A stretch of DNA of 18,322 nt from Spirochaetia bacterium (GCA_009929055.1 SABI01000025.1:1-18322); one strand, 5' to 3'. Numbered from the stretch's first letter, positions 8,251 to 15,387 are shown. Translations and numbers: made by a program. Notes: generated by a model not told the origin, from the sequence alone.

Positions 8251-8787
8251 ATGAAAAGAAATTATTACATGTTAATAAGTATCACTCTTATGGCTCTTCT
8301 TGCACTCCCTTTATTCTCAGCTACATTTGAAGAAGTAGATGCAAAAACAAGTGGTAAAGATAAAATAGAATTCCCTAAAGATGCTCTTTCAAAAGGTTCT
8401 ACTATTTTTGCCCTTGTATTAAGTAATACAAGAGAAGGGGGAGAAGAGCAGCAAAAACTACTCCTTGATTGGCATACTTCTTTAACAGGACACCCATCAT
8501 TTCCTAAAGAAGTCTCTATTTACCATTTCCCTGTTATTGAAAATCCTCCAGGTTTTGTCAAAGGATTCATCAGGAAAGGACTTGGAGAGACCTACGAAGG
8601 GGTAGTAGAGGATGATAAAGTAGCTGTCCTATTTGTGAAAGATGCTCCTAAGTTTGCCACTTCGGCAGGGATTCCTTTTGATGACACGGCAACTGTCGTT
8701 GTTGTTGATAACAAAGGAAATGTTAAGGGATTTGCTAAAGGTGAAGTCAGTAGTGATAAAATAAGAACCATCTTAGCCCTTCTTTAA
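8251..8787 (+). CDS. Exported thioredoxin-fold-like protein without cysteines
   Basis: The product has 178 residues and a signal peptide (Met-Lys-Arg, hydrophobic core LMALLALPLFSA, cleavage near residue 24). The mature part shows a thioredoxin/peroxiredoxin-like order: hydrophobic strand IFALVLSNTRE, helix with LLLDWHTSL, strand IYHFPVIENPP, then VAVLFVKDA, a conserved-looking AGIPFDD turn, strand ATVVVVDNKGNVKGFAKGE and a final helix. There is not a single Cys, so it cannot be a thiol oxidoreductase or a classical peroxidase; a structural or binding role is more likely. AAAGGAA precedes the ATG. It converges with the polyferredoxin gene, sharing TTAA at the two stops. Fold assignment is from pattern only. 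Confidence 0.7.
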   Translation: MKRNYYMLISITLMALLALPLFSATFEEVDAKTSGKDKIEFPKDALSKGSTIFALVLSNTREGGEEQQKLLLDWHTSLTGHPSFPKEVSIYHFPVIENPPGFVKGFIRKGLGETYEGVVEDDKVAVLFVKDAPKFATSAGIPFDDTATVVVVDNKGNVKGFAKGEVSSDKIRTILALL

Positions 8788-9845
8788 TTTTCTCCTCTTA
8801 TTGCTTCGAGAACATTCGTAGTATATCTTAATGTCTTTTGGGGACACACATCAACGCAATGACCACACCCCACACACAGGGAGTCGATTACATCGAATCC
8901 CTTTTTTGCTTGTGTTGAAATATCTATATTCATAGGGCACACATCATTACACTTATTGCAACTAATACAGGAAGTAACATCAGTTACAATTCTCATCTTT
9001 ACAACTTTACTCAATAAAGAAAGAGTATTTCCTACAGGGCATACATAGCAATATCCTCTAGGACTTATTACAACCCAACAAATCATCATAAAAAAGAGTT
9101 CAAAGGTGAGGTATTTTGCAACTTCAATGGAGGCGACTACATTGCTATAGGCAGAAAGAGGAATTTTAAAAAGGAGTAGCACCCAATAAGAGATGAATAA
9201 AAGGGCAACTATAAGATAAGCACTCCTAAACTTTTTAAGAAAGAGGCCTCTCTTTTTCTTCTCCTTTGAAGGAGACGCACATGAGAAAATTTCACCAGCG
9301 AAACCATTAAACATGCAAAGAGAAGAACACTGCCACCTACGCCCCTGAATAAGTGTCCCTATTACTATTACGAATGATATTGCAATAAAAAATATGAGTG
9401 ATAAAGTAATTCCCTTTAAAGAGAGGATCTCCACACTTTTATAATAATAGTCCCCCTCTTGTGCAAAGAATTGAAGAGGCATTGTTGACCACGGAAGAGG
9501 CATACTAAAGAAATAGATTTCTTGATTATTAAGAAGAAAAGGAAGAATGATATGAAGTACTAAGGCACTTATTGTAAGGGCAATAAGGTTTCTTTTCCTT
9601 AACCCATACTCTTTCTGACCTTTTACTATAGAGATTGTTAAAAGAGAAGCTACAATAATGAGGATTACCTTTAATCCGTTCTCATAAAAATGCCATACTG
9701 AAGTAATGAGTTGTTGCATCTCTTTATGTACACGCGGAGCTAGAGCATAGTTAAGTGAAGCAAACAGGAGACAAAGGGCTATGTAAATATAGAGAAGACT
9801 CTTTAGGATCCTTCTTTTTTGAGCGTTATTTGTAATAATAGGCAT
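8784..9845 (-). CDS. Membrane-bound 4Fe-4S polyferredoxin (NapH/YccM-like)
   Basis: The chosen ATG at 9845 gives 353 residues and has GGAG 7 bases upstream; an in-frame TTG at 9857 is less likely. About six hydrophobic segments are seen (near 18-35, 58-75, 88-106, 147-167, 209-228, 247-262). Two classical [4Fe-4S] motifs close the protein: C293-x2-C296-x2-C299-x3-C303-P and C324-x2-C327-x2-C330-x3-C334-P. Two extra membrane-side pairs, WQCSSLCMF (C173, C177) and CYVCPVG (C266, C269), correspond to the NapH/NosR-type motifs, the first lacking the usual Pro. The likely role is electron transfer between a membrane donor and a cytoplasmic or periplasmic partner. No redox partner gene is adjacent, so the pathway is unknown. 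Confidence 0.85.
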   Translation of the reverse strand: MPIITNNAQKRRILKSLLYIYIALCLLFASLNYALAPRVHKEMQQLITSVWHFYENGLKVILIIVASLLTISIVKGQKEYGLRKRNLIALTISALVLHIILPFLLNNQEIYFFSMPLPWSTMPLQFFAQEGDYYYKSVEILSLKGITLSLIFFIAISFVIVIGTLIQGRRWQCSSLCMFNGFAGEIFSCASPSKEKKKRGLFLKKFRSAYLIVALLFISYWVLLLFKIPLSAYSNVVASIEVAKYLTFELFFMMICWVVISPRGYCYVCPVGNTLSLLSKVVKMRIVTDVTSCISCNKCNDVCPMNIDISTQAKKGFDVIDSLCVGCGHCVDVCPQKTLRYTTNVLEAIRGEN

Positions 9846-9922
9846 AAGGTTCTCCAAGGATGAAAGGTGGATTCAATTAAGAGTTGAGTGTATCATACCA
9901 ATAGCGAGGGTGGTAAGAAGAT

Positions 9923-10285
9923 ATGATTATAGATGTAGAAGATATTCAAAAAAAGATGGATAAATTTGTATCAGAAAGGGAATGGGATGACTACCATACT
10001 CCAAAAAACTTAGCAATTGCCCTAAGTGTAGAAGCTAGTGAGCTTCTTGAACACTTTCAGTGGCGAGATAATGAATCGAGTAATGAAGTAAGAGGTAACG
10101 ATCCTCTTATGAATAAAATCAAAGAAGAAATAGCAGATGTATTGATCTACCTCACTCGTCTTTCTACTATTCTACAAATTGACTTAACCGATGCTGTTAA
10201 TGAAAAACTTATCCTCAATGAGAGAAAATATCCAGTTTCTTTAAGCAAGGGAAAGTTTGTCAAATATAGCGATAGAGATGAGTAA
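9923..10285 (+). CDS. MazG-like nucleotide pyrophosphohydrolase
   Basis: The 120-residue cytoplasmic enzyme belongs to the all-alpha NTP pyrophosphatase superfamily that hydrolyses (d)NTPs to monophosphate and pyrophosphate, removing non-canonical nucleotides. Metal-binding pairs are E37-A-S-E40 and E69-I-A-D72, in the right spacing for one domain. Typical stretches are FVSEREWDDYHTPKNLA, ELLEHFQW and NERKYPV. Length fits the short single-domain (dCTPase/RS21-C6-like) group rather than full two-domain MazG. No strong ribosome site is seen (GGTGG about 12 bases upstream). It is divergent from the polyferredoxin gene. Such enzymes can be housekeeping or part of stress or defence loci; the restriction-modification pair begins 1.7 kb downstream. 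Confidence 0.88.
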   Translation: MIIDVEDIQKKMDKFVSEREWDDYHTPKNLAIALSVEASELLEHFQWRDNESSNEVRGNDPLMNKIKEEIADVLIYLTRLSTILQIDLTDAVNEKLILNERKYPVSLSKGKFVKYSDRDE

Positions 10286-10370
10286 GAAGTGTGTCAAAAT
10301 AATACAATAATTGTTATATGATTCTTATTTTTACCGTAATAGTGAATTTTACATGTAAGATGTAGTAATA

Positions 10371-10614
10371 ATTGGTCTTACTAAACGCACATGTCAAAGG
10401 TATTGTTATGTAATATGTTATATCCATAAAAATTGATACATTTAAAACACTTCTCGGTTACCTATTTATTTTGACACTATTCTAATTATATGTAGCATCT
10501 ATAAAAGTAACAAATGTGCTACAACAATATTTATTCATCATAGCGAATACATCTTATGCAAACATATTTCATCTCCATTTTTTGTATAGTTACTATATAA
10601 CAACCTTTGACAGA
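10371..10614. repeat. Diverged repeat unit, copy 1
   Basis: Bases 10371-10410 align without gaps to 11515-11554 at about 26 of 40 positions, sharing GGTC and ATGTCAA. A TGACAGA word at 10608-10614 sits where copies 2 and 3 have CATGACAGA. The GGGTAA part is lost. This is the weakest copy. Confidence 0.4.
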
Positions 10615-10964
10615 GCATTTCTAATGACTACTAGTATTTTTTTTGCATATAGAAGTAATTTTTTATACTTATACTATTTTAATACCATTCTTACATATAT
10701 ATAATCATTTCTGTAATATGTTCATTTTTATAAATTATACATTTTACTCTATAACAATTGTATCATACCTAGAATCTAATTTTTAAAAAGGTAGAAATTA
10801 CTTTGCTATAAGGAACAAGAACCTCTTTAAAGTAGCCTGCTCTAAGATGAGTTAATATATAAAATCTTTTCCTGGTGAAAAAGAAGCTAAGTAATTATGA
10901 AGTTTGACCAAATTACTTCTATTTTTTGTAGCATGTTGTGGTATAAATTTGTGAAAAACGGACA

Positions 10965-11259
10965 ATTAAGTACACATGTCATTCCAATTGATATGACAGA
11001 GCACTTTTTACTCTATATTGATATGTTTGATATATCTTTCGACTCAACTTTTTGTTATATGTCAATTCAAACTCTATTAAAGTCACTTTTTTTATTATAA
11101 TACTCTCATGCTTTATAAGTTACTCATTTCATGTGACAACAATTTAGCTTTTTTTACAGAATCATTTCTCTTCCAATTTTCACACATGACAGATTAGATC
11201 TTATATATATGGGTAATTTAATTGCCTAGACGGGTAATTTTATAAACATCTGCCTATTT
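10965..11259. repeat. Diverged repeat unit, copy 2
   Basis: It begins at ATTAAGTACA, continues through ATGTCA and CAGAG, and contains CATGACAGA at 11185-11193 and the paired GGGTAA element at 11211-11259. The left part aligns with copy 3 at an offset of 560 bases and the right part at 567 bases, each about three-quarters identical by hand alignment. Confidence 0.7.
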
Positions 11260-11524
11260 GTGATTTTCACTCAATAGAAGCATAAATCGATAACCAATAA
11301 TGAATTGACATTAGTTAAGAAAATACAAGATACAGACCCCTTATTTTTCAGGATGGGAAAACAATTATGACTCCCTCTTAAACAGGAGAAAAGTGGTTTA
11401 TATATTTGATATATTTTTTTCAGTTGAGATACCTCAAATTTAAATTTCCTGCCTCTCTAAAGTTCTCTCAAACTCATTCGCATAAATGTAACAGGTGATG
11501 TAATAAGTTACAAAGAATGGTCAT

Positions 11525-11826
11525 ATTAAGTACAGATGTCAATTCACGTGGTATGTCAGAGTGCTCTTTACGTTGATAGTATAGATGTTTGATAGAACTC
11601 ATTCCATTATGTTTTTTGTAATATGTTGTATAAGTAATTACCATTATTAGATTTACAACTTATATTATATATATAACCTTTACCTATAGCACATACCATC
11701 TGACATCAATTTTTGATATTTCTACATCTACTTTTTTATCTTTAATTAGCTCATGACAGACTCAACTTATTCACTACGGGTAAATAAGTTGCCTTAACGG
11801 GTAATTTATTGAACATATGCTGATTT
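11525..11826. repeat. Diverged repeat unit, copy 3
   Basis: It is the partner of the unit starting at 10965: ATTAAGTACA at 11525, CATGACAGA at 11752-11760 and the paired GGGTAA element at 11778-11826. Over the last element 38 of 49 bases match copy 2 without gaps. It ends about 140 bases before the endonuclease start. Confidence 0.7.
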
Positions 11827-11843
11827 TGTAAATATATATTCTA

Positions 11844-11899
11844 CTAGAATTTTTCTAGATATGTAGTATGCTCATTAGAGACAACCTTGTTTTCTAGAT
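11844..11899. promoter_or_regulatory. Palindrome and direct repeat before the endonuclease gene
   Basis: CTAGAA-TTT-TTCTAG (11844-11858) is a perfect 6-bp dyad. Its right part belongs to the word TTTTCTAGAT (11851-11860), which recurs exactly at 11890-11899, 39 bases later. The pair lies 65-120 bases before the ATG, where an operator for the endonuclease would be expected. I could not fix the promoter. Confidence 0.35.
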
Positions 11900-11963
11900 G
11901 TTATTTGATAATAAACAAAATTTTCTTAACTTATATTTTTATTCACTTATCAAAGGAGATTGT

Positions 11964-12629
11964 ATGATTACTAACATGTTTACCCCTACTGATTACAAGA
12001 ATTCTGGGTTTGATTTGGTGCATAGAACGTGGCGAAAAATTTCTGTGAGTACCACAGTGTTTGATGAAGATAAATTCATGCACTCCTTTTATAGAGGATA
12101 TATGAATAGGCCTTCAATAAGAATCTCTAAACGTACCACTACAGTAGCAGATCCTTTGATAGATGTCCTACTTTCTTCTCGTGTGCCTAGCTTCACTAAC
12201 TATGATATTAACTTAATTCGGTTTGGGCACAGACTCTCGATGGGAGCAGAAAATATTATTGGACTATTGCTAGAAGAGTATATCCATCAAAATATAATAG
12301 AATTAGGATGGTCGTGTTGCTGGGGAAACAGTATTAGTTCAGTTGATTTTTGTTCTAGTACAGGTTTGTTAATTCAGGTAAAAAATAAAAGTAATACTGA
12401 AAACAGTTCTAGTAATAAGATTAGAATGGGTACCGATATTAAAAAATGGTATCGAATGAAAGCCTCGACAGGAGAAACTTGTTGGGATGAACTGAACCAT
12501 ACAATTGGTGCTAAAGAGTTATTATCTGAACAAAAGTTTAGAGAATTTGTTACACTTACTGTCAAAAAGAATCCATCATTACTCTATCTTGATACACAAG
12601 AATTTGACTTAGTTTTCCCTAATAACTAA
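11964..12629 (+). CDS. Type II restriction endonuclease, SinI-like family
   Basis: I chose the ATG at 11964 (221 residues) because AAAGGAG lies just upstream; an in-frame ATG at 11898 would add 22 residues without a ribosome site. The core stretch MGAENIIGLLLEEYI (93-107), then GWSCCWG (115-121), SVDFC (126-130) and LIQVKNKSNTENSSSN (136-151), matches my memory of SinI-family endonucleases (GGWCC cutters). The PD-(D/E)xK-like catalytic set would be Asp128, Gln138 and Lys140, with Glu97 or Glu104 as the helical acid; Gln in place of the usual Glu occurs in this superfamily. The partner is the m5C methyltransferase encoded convergently, and the two coding regions overlap by 11 bases. GGWCC specificity is inferred; at least five such sites exist in this window (for example 736, 4550, 4681, 5512, 16356). 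Confidence 0.75.
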   Translation: MITNMFTPTDYKNSGFDLVHRTWRKISVSTTVFDEDKFMHSFYRGYMNRPSIRISKRTTTVADPLIDVLLSSRVPSFTNYDINLIRFGHRLSMGAENIIGLLLEEYIHQNIIELGWSCCWGNSISSVDFCSSTGLLIQVKNKSNTENSSSNKIRMGTDIKKWYRMKASTGETCWDELNHTIGAKELLSEQKFREFVTLTVKKNPSLLYLDTQEFDLVFPNN

Positions 12630-14058
12630 ATAGTGATAAGTTCTTGTTTTCATCAATTTTTGAATTTTTTTTCTTCATGAGTTCTTTGAATGACCTCTCA
12701 TCTGTATGTGTATATCGAGAATAAGGGAACCCGACAGGAGGCTTTTCAAAGGGGATATTTTGTAAGAGATGTACTAAATGCTTCCCTATTGCATATCCAA
12801 GACTTAGAGGGACGGCATTCCCTATCTGACGATATTTATCCTTTAAAGAACCAAAAAGTATCCAATCATCTGGAAATTCTTGTATTCGTTTATATTCAAG
12901 GATGCTTAGAGGCCTTTCTTCAACTGGATGGGCTAAATCAGTAGCAGGCATCGTAGGATCAGTAACTAGAGTCGGTGAAGGTTTATTCCAATCTAACCTT
13001 CTTAGAAAACCTGTCCTTCCTCCAGTAGTATAGAAAGTATTACCTAAAGCCTCTTTTTGAAGATCTAAAGGTAAGTGCTTCCAATACTCTCCTGATTTTA
13101 ATAAGCGATAATATTTTAACCTTTTCTCTGGAAAAGTTAACGATTCCTGCTCGCTCTCCCTTAAATCAGAGATAACTTCTTTAAGAGTTCTCCATTTTGG
13201 CAGTCCAAAGTCTCCATGTTCACTGTGGGTAGGACTCAGATAAGGAACTTTTTGACCATCTCTCGAACAAAAAATAACAATTCTCTCTCGTTTTTGAGGA
13301 GATCCATAATTTGCAGAATTATAGAGGTTAAAGGTTACTGAGTACCCACCCTCCTCAAGTTGCCGAATAATATGAAGAAGGGCTCCACCTTTTTCTCTTT
13401 CTAGTAACATATCTTTATTGGTAAGAAAGTCCTCTTTTCGATATCCACTTTCAAAAGCAGCCGATAATAATCCTCTCACATTTTCTATAACTGCAAATTT
13501 AGGTCTTAAGGTTAAAATTCTATCTATAAACGTTAAAAAGACGTTACCCCTACTGTCATTAAAACTTTCTCGTTTACCGGCTGTACTAAAAGCCTGACAT
13601 GGAGGGCCTCCAATAATTACATCAATATCTGTTTTGCTATCAAGCCCTGCAAATTCTCTGATTTGTTTTGGAGAATAATTATTAATATCCCCAATTAATC
13701 CTATTTCAGGTTTATTGAGAATTATACTTTTTCTCGTATTTGGTTCAATCTCAGAGGCAAGCAAGACAGAAATTCCTGCTTTTTCAATACCAAGGTCTAA
13801 TCCCATTGCACCAGAGAAAAAACTTAAAGCAATAATGGGGGGATTTTCTTTAGATACTCTCTTCTGATCTGGAATATCTTTATAGAGTTGTATTTGGTAT
13901 GTTTTGTTTGTTAAAATTGATGAGTCCACAATCCATGTTTTTCCCACCATTGTAGATGGAATGGTTCCTTTTTTTGCTAAGGTTCTCACATATTGGGGAG
14001 AATAATTAAAATGTTGAGCAACTTCTTCTATTGACAGGTACTGCTTTTTTTCTTCCAT
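12619..14058 (-). CDS. DNA (cytosine-5) methyltransferase with N-terminal helix-turn-helix
   Basis: The 479-residue modification enzyme protects host sites from the adjacent endonuclease by methylating C5 of cytosine. Conserved motifs: I FFSGAMGLDLG (80-90), IV GPPCQAFS (151-158, catalytic Cys154), VI ENV (192-194), VIII QKRER (255-259), the variable target-recognition region (about 270-365), and X QIGNAVP (411-417). Residues 7-48 form a separate excisionase/MerR-like helix-turn-helix (YLSIEEVAQHF...YVRTLAKKG...GKTW), so the protein may also bind DNA as a repressor, as reported for some other m5C enzymes with N-terminal extensions. There is no Shine-Dalgarno; a consensus promoter ends 6 bases before the ATG, predicting a leaderless mRNA. 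The gene follows icd on the same strand with no terminator between. Confidence 0.93.
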   Translation of the reverse strand: MEEKKQYLSIEEVAQHFNYSPQYVRTLAKKGTIPSTMVGKTWIVDSSILTNKTYQIQLYKDIPDQKRVSKENPPIIALSFFSGAMGLDLGIEKAGISVLLASEIEPNTRKSIILNKPEIGLIGDINNYSPKQIREFAGLDSKTDIDVIIGGPPCQAFSTAGKRESFNDSRGNVFLTFIDRILTLRPKFAVIENVRGLLSAAFESGYRKEDFLTNKDMLLEREKGGALLHIIRQLEEGGYSVTFNLYNSANYGSPQKRERIVIFCSRDGQKVPYLSPTHSEHGDFGLPKWRTLKEVISDLRESEQESLTFPEKRLKYYRLLKSGEYWKHLPLDLQKEALGNTFYTTGGRTGFLRRLDWNKPSPTLVTDPTMPATDLAHPVEERPLSILEYKRIQEFPDDWILFGSLKDKYRQIGNAVPLSLGYAIGKHLVHLLQNIPFEKPPVGFPYSRYTHTDERSFKELMKKKNSKIDENKNLSLFSY

Positions 14059-14081
14059 GAAGAAACTATAAAGCAGTACCT
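14036..14081. promoter_or_regulatory. Nested inverted repeats around the methyltransferase start codon (candidate operator)
   Basis: The outer arms AGGTACTGCTTT (14036-14047) and AAAGCAGTACCT (14070-14081) are perfectly complementary over 12 bases. The inner arms TTTCTTC (14049-14055) and GAAGAAA (14059-14065) are perfectly complementary over 7 bases, and the 3-base centre is the start codon itself. The right outer arm touches the first base of the -10 box and fills most of the promoter spacer; the left arm covers codons 4-8. A protein bound here would block the promoter. The encoded N-terminal helix-turn-helix is the obvious candidate (inference). Confidence 0.75.
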
Positions 14082-14093
14082 ATGTAGTGTCAA
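14065..14093 (-). promoter_or_regulatory. Consensus sigma-70-type promoter for the methyltransferase gene
   Basis: On the minus strand TTGACA (14088-14093) is followed by a 17-base spacer and TATAGT (14065-14070). Six bases separate the -10 box from the ATG, so a start 7 bases downstream of the box falls on the A of ATG (14058). It is the strongest promoter by eye in the window and lies wholly within the 43-base gap after icd. Confidence 0.8.
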
Positions 14094-14101
14094 TATTTAC
14101 T

Positions 14102-15310
14102 TTACATATGTGCTATTATTGCATCAGCAAAAGCACTTGTTGAAACTTCCGTAGAGCCTTCCATGAGGCGAGCAAAGTCATAGGTTACTTGTTTAGCACC
14201 AATAGCTTTTGTAACTCCTTCATCGATGAGAGTGGCAGCCTCGTTCCATCCCATATACTCAAGCATCATCACACCTGAGAGAATAACCGAAGATGGATTT
14301 ACTTTATCGAGGTTGGCATATTTAGGAGCTGTTCCATGAGTTGCTTCAAAGACAGCGTTTCCTGTTGTGTAGTTAATATTAGCTCCTGGTGCAATTCCTA
14401 TACCACCAACCTGAGCAGCAAGGGCGTCAGAAATATAATCTCCATTGAGGTTCATCGTTGCTATTACATCATATTCTTTAGGACGAGTGAGTATTTGTTG
14501 TAAGAATGCATCTGCAATTACATCTTTAATGAGAACTTTCCCTTCAGGTATGTTCCCATCAACTACATCATCCCAGGTCACAGTATATTGGCCAAATTCT
14601 TCTTTCGCTATTTCATAGCCCCACTCTCTAAATGCCCCTTCTGTATACTTCATAATGTTTCCCTTATGAACAAGAGTTACAGAGGCTCTTTTATGTTCTA
14701 TTGCATATTTGATGGCAGCTCTGATGAGGCGTTTTGATCCAGACTCACTTGCAGGTTTAATCCCAATACCACTATCTTCTTTTATCTTCCAACCATACTC
14801 TGTAAAGAGGTGGTGAATTAGATCTTTGGTTTTCTTCTCTCCCTCTTTGAGTTCATAGCCAGCATAGACATCTTCAGTATTTTCTCTAAATACTACCATA
14901 TCAATATCTTCAGGTCTCTTCACAGGAGAAGGAATCCCTAGATAATATTTAACTGGCCGTAAACAGACGTAGAGGTCAAGTTTTTGTCTAATTGTAACAT
15001 TTAGGGATCTGAATCCTCCCCCTACAGGGGTTGTTAGGGGCCCTTTAATTCCAATAAGGTACTCTCTTAGGGCATCTTCACTCTCTTTAGGGAGCCACTG
15101 GCCAGTTGCATTAAAAGCTTTTTCTCCAGCAAGGATTTCTTTCCATATAATCTTTCTTTCACCATGATACGCTTTCTCAATCGCGCTATCAAATACTCTT
15201 ACACTCGCCTTCCAGATATCGCTACCAATACCATCTCCTTCAATATAGGGAATAGTTGGAAAGGATGGGACGATAAGCCCTTCTTTTGACATGATTACTT
15301 TTTGTTCCAT
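14102..15310 (-). CDS. icd: Isocitrate dehydrogenase, NADP-dependent
   Basis: It converts isocitrate to 2-oxoglutarate and CO2, feeding glutamate synthesis. The 402 residues align by eye with E. coli Icd: substrate motif RSLNVTIRQ (101-109; Ser102 corresponds to phosphorylatable Ser113), LRPVKYY (118-124), FRENTEDVYAG (141-151), and the nucleotide site HGTAPKYA with the Lys-Tyr pair, plus VTYDFARLMEG with the Tyr/Arg pair that selects NADP over NAD. GAGGAAG lies about 10 bases before the ATG, a rather long spacing; the next Met (residue 7) has no ribosome site. A promoter (TTAACA-17-TACAAT) lies about 50 bases upstream. The methyltransferase gene follows after 43 bases. Confidence 0.95.
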   Translation of the reverse strand: MEQKVIMSKEGLIVPSFPTIPYIEGDGIGSDIWKASVRVFDSAIEKAYHGERKIIWKEILAGEKAFNATGQWLPKESEDALREYLIGIKGPLTTPVGGGFRSLNVTIRQKLDLYVCLRPVKYYLGIPSPVKRPEDIDMVVFRENTEDVYAGYELKEGEKKTKDLIHHLFTEYGWKIKEDSGIGIKPASESGSKRLIRAAIKYAIEHKRASVTLVHKGNIMKYTEGAFREWGYEIAKEEFGQYTVTWDDVVDGNIPEGKVLIKDVIADAFLQQILTRPKEYDVIATMNLNGDYISDALAAQVGGIGIAPGANINYTTGNAVFEATHGTAPKYANLDKVNPSSVILSGVMMLEYMGWNEAATLIDEGVTKAIGAKQVTYDFARLMEGSTEVSTSAFADAIIAHM

Positions 15311-15358
15311 AATGGTGTGACTTCCTCATTTTCGTGATTAGTTTAAATGTACTCTATA

Positions 15359-15387
15359 ATTGTAGCGAAAATTGCCTTTTCTGTTAA
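15359..15387 (-). promoter_or_regulatory. Probable icd promoter
   Basis: On the minus strand TTAACA (15382-15387) and TACAAT (15359-15364) are separated by 17 bases, each one mismatch from consensus. The predicted start near 15352 gives a leader of about 40 bases containing GAGGAAG. Confidence 0.6.

Larger units (their letters stand above)
10286..11963. other. 1.7-kb very AT-rich region without a convincing gene
   Basis: Short open frames here (10516-10704, 10897-11100) lack ribosome sites and are not preserved between the repeat copies, so I do not call genes. The region holds three diverged repeat units about 570 bases apart, two paired GGGTAA elements, three exact TGTAATATGTT words (10409-10419, 10712-10722, 11617-11627) and a palindrome with a direct repeat just before the endonuclease gene. 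It may be decayed duplicated DNA, or a set of non-coding RNAs or protein-binding sites. It separates core genes from the R-M pair and is consistent with an acquisition site. Confidence 0.55.

Noticed and set aside
9923..10285. MazG-like gene as part of a defence module with the R-M pair
   Set aside because: It is 1.7 kb away and separated by the repeat region; such genes are widespread housekeeping enzymes, so the link is not supported.
10516..10704. 62-codon plus-strand open frame rich in Phe, Tyr and Ile
   Set aside because: Composition simply mirrors AT-rich DNA; no ribosome site, and it lies in a degenerate repeat region.
10897..11100. 67-codon plus-strand open frame in repeat copy 2
   Set aside because: The matching part of copy 3 is broken by stops, so it is not conserved as protein, and no ribosome site is seen.
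10286..11963. CRISPR array or retron-type RNA in the repeat region
   Set aside because: Repeat units are long, diverged and few, with no regular short repeats, and no cas or reverse-transcriptase gene is nearby.
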